DNA of 28,778 bases from Gemmatimonadota bacterium (GTDB taxonomy: Bacteria > Gemmatimonadota > Gemmatimonadetes > Gemmatimonadales > Gemmatimonadaceae). The notes under the pieces were generated by a model. It saw only the letters and a list, made by a program, of their open reading frames with translations, did not search any database and was not told the DNA's origin. Shown one piece after another: positions 25,171 through 28,778 of this stretch (positions within the stretch are counted from its first letter, which is position 1; each line of letters starts with the position of its first letter). The stretch lies in contig JAQBPZ010000220.1 of the NCBI GenBank assembly GCA_028287225.1, positions 1-28,778 of the forward strand, in the 5' to 3' direction. The position numbers were made by a program, and so were the translations under genes.

Positions 25171-25909
25171 GGTGTCCTGAATGGATCGCGGCGATGCCGA
25201 GCGAGAGCGGCTCCCAGGTCACCCCGCTGAACCCCGCGGCCGTCATGCGGGCCGCCAGCTCGGGCTCGGCGGGAAAGTTGGCGACCGACTGCGGGAGGTA
25301 GCGGTACGCCGTCCGGTGTCCGCTGATGATGCCCCCGATGAGCGGGAGCACGTGATGGAAGTAGAGGTGGTAGACGTGGCGCACGATCCACGCGCGCGGC
25401 GTCGTGAACTCCAGGATCACGAAGCGTGCGCCGGGCACCAGCACGCGGTGCACCTCCGCGAGCGCGGCGTCGAGCGACGCCACGTTGCGGATCCCGAACG
25501 CGACGATCGCGCCATCCAGCGTCGCATCCCCGATCGGCAGCCGCTGCGCATCCGCGGCGACCGGCGCGAGCACGGCGCCCGGCGCCTTGCCGCGGCCCGC
25601 CTGCAGCATGGGCAGCGCGAAGTCCGCCGCCAGGATGAAGCCCGCGAAGCCCGGTGACCCGGCGAGCTGCGCGCCCACGTCCAGCGTGCCCGCGCAGAGA
25701 TCCAGGTACCGGCCCGCCGGCGCCCGCGTCCAGCCGAGGAGCTCCAGCGCGCGACGGCGCCAGCGACGGTCGATGTTGAAGCTCAGGAGATGATTCAGCA
25801 GGTCGTAGCGCGGCGCGATCTGCTCGAACACGGTGCGCACGTACGCCCGCTTCTCCTCCCCACCCTGCGCCGCGGCCTCGGCCCGGCGCTCGTCCAGTGT
25901 CTCGTGCAT
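25160..25909 (-). CDS. menG: Demethylmenaquinone (or ubiquinone) C-methyltransferase
   Basis: A 249-residue SAM-dependent methyltransferase of the UbiE/MenG family, the last ring methylation in respiratory quinone synthesis. It has VFEQIAPRYDLLNHLLSFNI near 27-46, the SAM-binding LDLCAGTLDVG, AFGIRNVASLDAALAEVHRVL, FVILEFTTP and HVLPLIGGIISGHRTAYRYLPQSV. The signature IAPRYDLLNHLLSFNID is strongly of this family. MenG versus UbiE is not decidable here. Menaquinone is assumed from the likely phylum, so the symbol is provisional. The ATG at 25907-25909 matches family length. It is divergent from the ECF sigma gene (135 bp apart). A GAGCTTTG lies four bases before the ATG on its strand and could be a promoter element. 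Confidence 0.9.
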   Translation of the reverse strand: MHETLDERRAEAAAQGGEEKRAYVRTVFEQIAPRYDLLNHLLSFNIDRRWRRRALELLGWTRAPAGRYLDLCAGTLDVGAQLAGSPGFAGFILAADFALPMLQAGRGKAPGAVLAPVAADAQRLPIGDATLDGAIVAFGIRNVASLDAALAEVHRVLVPGARFVILEFTTPRAWIVRHVYHLYFHHVLPLIGGIISGHRTAYRYLPQSVANFPAEPELAARMTAAGFSGVTWEPLSLGIAAIHSGHRAG

Positions 25910-25985
25910 GCACCAAAGCTCGTCCCTTGCCGTGCGCCCGGCAACGGTCCGGGCACTGCCGCTGGATTGCGTGCATCGCGAGGGA

Positions 25986-25991
25986 TACCTT
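25986..25991 (+). promoter_or_regulatory. Candidate -10 element of the sigma-factor operon
   Basis: TACCTT followed by TCCG lies 53 bases before the chosen GTG of the sigma gene, inside the divergent gap with the methyltransferase. It matches TANCTT. A TTGCGT lies 13 bases upstream, too close for an ideal -35. Confidence 0.4.
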
Positions 25992-26044
25992 TCCGCGTCG
26001 CGGCCGCCCCTCTCCGGTCAGCGCGTTGCCCCGCTCACCCCGTC

Positions 26045-26647
26045 GTGCTCCGCGCCCTCGACCTCGCCAACCTGCCCGATGCCGATGTCGTCGCCCTCGC
26101 CCTCGAGGGCCGCGAGGCCGCGCATCGAGAGCTCATCAAGCGATACGAGCGGGCGGTCTTCTCGCTCGTCTTCCGCATGGTGCGCGACCGCGAGCTGGCC
26201 GAGGACCTGACACAGGACACCTTCGTCAAGGTGCTCTCGCACCTCGACCGCTACCGCGCGGACTTCAAGTTCTCGTCCTGGCTGTTCAAGATCGCCAACA
26301 ACGTCGCCATCGATCACCTCCGGCGCCGCCAGCTCGACACCGTGAGCATGGACGGATCCCCGCACGCCACGAGCGCGGACGCGGTGGAATCGAGCCGGTT
26401 CGACGTGGCCGACGATTCCGAGAGCGCGCTCGACGAGATGGAGGCGAAGGAGCTGGGCTCGGCCATCGAGCGGGCCATCGCCCGCCTCCGCCCCGAGTAC
26501 CGTTCCTGCATCATGCTGCGCCACGTCGAGGGACGGTCGTACGAGGAGATCGCCACCACCCTCGACCTGCCCCTCGGCACGGTGAAGACGTATATCCACC
26601 GCGCCCGGCACGAGCTGCGTCGCGCCCTGGAATCGACCCGCGAATGA
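26045..26647 (+). CDS. ECF-type RNA polymerase sigma factor
   Basis: A 200-residue sigma factor of RpoE type. Region 2 covers about 30-100, with YERAVFSLVFRMVRDRELAE, DLTQDTFVKVLSHLDRYR and FSSWLFKIANNVAIDHLRRR. A variable linker (SMDGSPHATSADAVES) precedes region 4, with LRPEYRSCIMLRHVEGRSYE, EIATTLDLPLGTVKTYIHRA and RHELRRALE. There is no extra C-terminal domain. I chose GTG 26045 because it gives normal family length and a start just before the protein-like part. The frame upstream is antisense to menG, and no ribosome-binding site is clear. The gene is followed after 48 bases by a zinc-finger anti-sigma gene on the same strand, the classic pairing. The targets are unknown, but this operon is often self-activated. 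Confidence 0.93.
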   Translation: MLRALDLANLPDADVVALALEGREAAHRELIKRYERAVFSLVFRMVRDRELAEDLTQDTFVKVLSHLDRYRADFKFSSWLFKIANNVAIDHLRRRQLDTVSMDGSPHATSADAVESSRFDVADDSESALDEMEAKELGSAIERAIARLRPEYRSCIMLRHVEGRSYEEIATTLDLPLGTVKTYIHRARHELRRALESTRE

Positions 26648-26695
26648 GCACTGAAACCCTTTCCGCCCCCCGCCCGTACGTGGGTCCAGAGGCCA

Positions 26696-27283
26696 ATGAA
26701 CCATAGACACCTGCTCCCCAACGAGATCGACCTGCTGGTCGACGGCGAGGCCGGATTCGGCGTCGCCCCGCTTCGTGCGCACGTCGCCGAGTGCGACGAC
26801 TGCCGCGAGCGGCTCGACGACGCCCGGATCGTCGTGGACGCCCTCGAGGCCCTGCCCCACTTCTCGCCGGACAGTCGCTTCGCCGACCGGGTGATGGCGC
26901 AGGTTCCCGTGTTCATCCCCGCCCATGTGGCGGCCCGCGACTCGGTGGCTCGGTGGGTGCCCCAGTCTCCCGCCGCGCGCCTTGCCGCGGCGGTCGCCGG
27001 CACCTCCATGGCCGGCGTCCTCACCCTCGCCCTCGTCTGGCTCGCGATGCGCGGCGACGCGGTCCTGTTCGTGGGCGGCCTGCTCGGCGACCGCCTCCGC
27101 GCGGCCGTGGCCTCCGCCGTCCGGGACCTGGCGGTGGCGCTGCTCGGCGATTCCGCCATCGCGGCACTCCAGGCGACCGGCCCGCTCGGCGCCTCCCTGC
27201 TGCTGGTCGGCTTCGTCATCGCCGCCGCCGGGACCCTCGCCGGCATCCGCCGGCTGGCCACGGCCAGCGCCCGGCGGAGCTGA
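26696..27283 (+). CDS. Zinc-finger anti-sigma factor (membrane)
   Basis: A 195-residue protein. The N-terminal domain carries H29-x3-C33-x2-C36 in LRAHVAECDDCRERLDDA, the HxxxCxxC pattern of ZAS-type anti-sigma factors that bind ECF sigma factors. Two hydrophobic segments (about 93-117, SMAGVLTLALVWLAM, and about 160-182, GASLLLVGFVIAAAG) make it a probable inner-membrane protein. Between them lies a short segment that may be extracytoplasmic. It follows the sigma gene by 48 bases and precedes the bactofilin-like gene by two bases, so all are likely one operon. It probably holds the sigma factor at the membrane until an envelope signal, though whether release is by proteolysis or conformation cannot be told. 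Confidence 0.88.
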   Translation: MNHRHLLPNEIDLLVDGEAGFGVAPLRAHVAECDDCRERLDDARIVVDALEALPHFSPDSRFADRVMAQVPVFIPAHVAARDSVARWVPQSPAARLAAAVAGTSMAGVLTLALVWLAMRGDAVLFVGGLLGDRLRAAVASAVRDLAVALLGDSAIAALQATGPLGASLLLVGFVIAAAGTLAGIRRLATASARRS

Positions 27284-27285
27284 CC

Positions 27286-28377
27286 ATGCGATTCGCTCGC
27301 GGGTTCGTCCTTGCGCTCGGCATCATCCTGCCCGGCGTGGCTGGCGCGCAGGCGCCCACCGCGCCGGCACGCCCCAACGACCTCTCGCGCGACCTCGAGC
27401 GCCTCGCGAGAGGTGAGCAGGTCGCCGGCCTTCCCCCCGCCGATTCCGTGAGCCCCGGGGCCCGTACCATCCCGGCCGGCGCCGTTGTCCACGGCACGGT
27501 CGTGGCGCACGGTCCGGTGGACGTCCGCGGGACCGTCGACGGCACCGTGGTCAGCCTGTCGGGCGACGTCACGGTGCATCGGGGCGGCACCGTTACCGGC
27601 GACGCGCTCGCCGTGGGCGGCCGGGTCATCGCCGACAGCGGGCGGGTGGATGGCGAGATGCGCAGCATGAGCGCGCTGCCGGCGCTCCTCACCGCCGCGC
27701 CCGTGGCCGCGCCGCGCACCGCCGCGGAGGTGCTCCTGAACGACGTGCGCATGGTGGCCGGCAGCTTCGCCGTGCTGCTCGTCGTCGCCCTCGGCGTGCT
27801 GCTCTTCGCGGGCCACAACCTGGACGAAGTCGTCGGCGCGCTCGAACGACAGTTCGGACGCGCCTTCTGGTTCGGGGTCCTCGGGCAGCTGCTCATCCTG
27901 CCGGTGCTGGTCGTGCTGCTCGTCGCGCTCGCGGTCAGCGTGATCGGCATCCTGCTCATCCCCTTCGCCATCGTCGCCTACGCCATCGCCGTCGCGGGCC
28001 TGGTGACGCTCGGCTTCCTCGCCGTCGCGCGGCTGGTCGGCGGGGCGCTCTGGCAGCGCGACCGGTCCACGGACCGCGCGCAGTCCATCGGAGCCCTCGG
28101 CGCGGGCATCGCGGTGTTCTTCGCGCTGTGGATGGTTGCCGCGCTGCTGGGCTGGGCGCCGCTCGCGGCGTCCGTGGTACGCGCCGCGGCCCTCGCCGCC
28201 TCATGGGCCGCCGTGACCCTCGGCCTCGGCTCGGCGATCCTCTCGCGCGCGGGGACGCACCGCCGCGTGGCGAGCGGCCAGCGGCCCGTGGAGCTCGCCG
28301 CCTGGCAGACGCCGACGCCGATCACCGGCGTGATCGCGGCGCGGCGCCCGGTGACCGCCGCACGGGAGGCCCAGTGA
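27286..28377 (+). CDS. Exported polymer-forming (bactofilin-like) membrane protein
   Basis: A 363-residue protein. Residues 1-23 are a signal peptide ending AQA. About 60-130 is a short right-handed beta-helix-like repeat, TIPAGAVVHGTVVAHGPVDVRG then TVDGTVVSLSGDVTV and GGTVTGDALAVGGRVIADSG, of the polymer-forming/bactofilin type. At least four hydrophobic segments follow (about 163-183, 195-255 in two or three passes, 270-325 in two passes). This is a periplasmic or extracytoplasmic beta domain on a polytopic membrane anchor, unlike classic cytosolic bactofilins. It starts two bases after the anti-sigma stop, and its stop overlaps the next start by one base (TGATG). Such proteins in sigma-anti-sigma operons are poorly characterised. 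The role is probably in envelope sensing or structure, by inference. Confidence 0.82.
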   Translation: MRFARGFVLALGIILPGVAGAQAPTAPARPNDLSRDLERLARGEQVAGLPPADSVSPGARTIPAGAVVHGTVVAHGPVDVRGTVDGTVVSLSGDVTVHRGGTVTGDALAVGGRVIADSGRVDGEMRSMSALPALLTAAPVAAPRTAAEVLLNDVRMVAGSFAVLLVVALGVLLFAGHNLDEVVGALERQFGRAFWFGVLGQLLILPVLVVLLVALAVSVIGILLIPFAIVAYAIAVAGLVTLGFLAVARLVGGALWQRDRSTDRAQSIGALGAGIAVFFALWMVAALLGWAPLAASVVRAAALAASWAAVTLGLGSAILSRAGTHRRVASGQRPVELAAWQTPTPITGVIAARRPVTAAREAQ

Positions 28378-28778
28378 TGCGCCGCCTCTCGGCTGCCGCG
28401 GCGGTGCTCGCCGTCGTCGCCCTTGGCACGCCATCCGGCGCACAGGGGCCGGCACTCTGGCGCTCGGTGGACCTGTCGCGCCAGCTCCGTGATTCGCTGC
28501 CCCAGCGCATCCGGGTGCAGTACGGCGCCGGTCGCGTGGACCTCCACGGCTCGGCCGATCCCCTGCTCTACGCGCTGCACCTCCGCTACGACGAGTTGCG
28601 CGCGCGTCCCGTGCATCGCTACGACGCCGAACAGCGGAGCGCGGTGCTCGGGCTGGAGTCGCGCGGCACCGGCCTGCGCGACAGCCGTGGCACTCGCCCG
28701 GGCGAGATGCGCCTCGGCCTCCCGCGCAGCGTGCCCCTGGATCTCGACCTCGAGTTCGGCGGCACCGAGGCGACCCTG
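28377..28778 (+). CDS. Exported toastrack-like protein (partial, cut by the window end)
   Basis: The first 134 codons of a gene continuing past the window, beginning ATG at 28377 in a TGATG overlap with the preceding stop. Residues 1-23 are a signal peptide (MRRLSAAAAVLAVVALG, ending near AQG). The mature part has RIRVQYGAGRVDLHGSADPL, LYALHLRYDELRARPVHRYD, and MRLGLPRSVPLDLDLEFGGT. These are typical of the toastrack (DUF2154-like/LiaF-like) beta domain, where strands such as VDLHG and LDLDLEFG repeat. Membership is by recognition of pattern, not search. Overlap with the bactofilin-like gene shows co-translation. The rest is not visible, so length and any membrane domain are unknown. Confidence 0.72.
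   Translation, partial: MRRLSAAAAVLAVVALGTPSGAQGPALWRSVDLSRQLRDSLPQRIRVQYGAGRVDLHGSADPLLYALHLRYDELRARPVHRYDAEQRSAVLGLESRGTGLRDSRGTRPGEMRLGLPRSVPLDLDLEFGGTEATL

Overview
The window looks like chromosomal DNA from a high-GC (by eye about 70%) Gram-negative-type bacterium, most plausibly a member of Gemmatimonadota or a similar soil phylum. This is inference from overall GC, the signalling gene types, the archaeal-like GlmM, and interspersed repeats built on units like CAGAGGGCGCAGAGG. No rRNA or tRNA marker is present to confirm it. There is no prophage, insertion sequence with a transposase, or CRISPR array. Coding density is high, and the non-coding DNA is concentrated in a few gaps filled with inverted repeats.

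Layout. 34-1376 (minus): a DUF72 protein and a small lipoprotein. 1535-9512: a signalling block. It holds a GAF-GGDEF-EAL cyclic-di-GMP enzyme (plus) convergent with a three-gene minus-strand unit: a multi-PAS histidine kinase, a single-domain response regulator and a REC-GAF-GAF histidine kinase, the last two overlapping by four bases. A divergent gene of unknown function (8772-9512) ends at a perfect 19-bp hairpin facing glmS. 9573-12824 (minus): glmM-glmS, two consecutive enzymes of amino-sugar synthesis for peptidoglycan and LPS. 13023-14720: a membrane chemoreceptor. 14937-16487: a degenerate adenylate-forming enzyme. 16745-17824 (minus): a REC-HD-GYP response regulator, divergent from a Cys/Met-metabolism PLP enzyme (17932-19101). 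19264-20262: an M48 metalloprotease. 20562-21926: purD. 22115-24099: mutM overlapping a UvrC-like GIY-YIG protein that lacks the UvrC C-terminal half. 24447-25909: a 72-residue protein, a YfcE-type phosphoesterase and a MenG/UbiE methyltransferase. 26045-28778: a probable envelope-stress operon of ECF sigma factor, zinc-finger anti-sigma, bactofilin-like membrane protein and a toastrack-like exported protein cut by the window end.

Themes. Cyclic-di-GMP appears twice (GGDEF-EAL and HD-GYP), near many sensor kinases and a chemoreceptor, suggesting a region rich in environmental control of motility or surface behaviour. Five genes share a TANCTT-type element upstream. At purD and mutM it sits only 5-6 bases before the start codon, which fits leaderless transcription. 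The gaps carry several repeat families: three copies of a nested 'CAGAGG' repeat, two related small hairpins (one inside a repeat copy), two inverted-repeat structures built on seven-base units, and a 143-bp MITE-like inverted repeat before mutM.

The candidates for less-described biology are the kinase-regulator-kinase cassette, the sigma/anti-sigma/bactofilin/toastrack operon, the mutM plus short UvrC-like pair, and the adenylate-forming enzyme with altered motifs. All are supported by sequence reading only. Start codons and domain limits are estimates.
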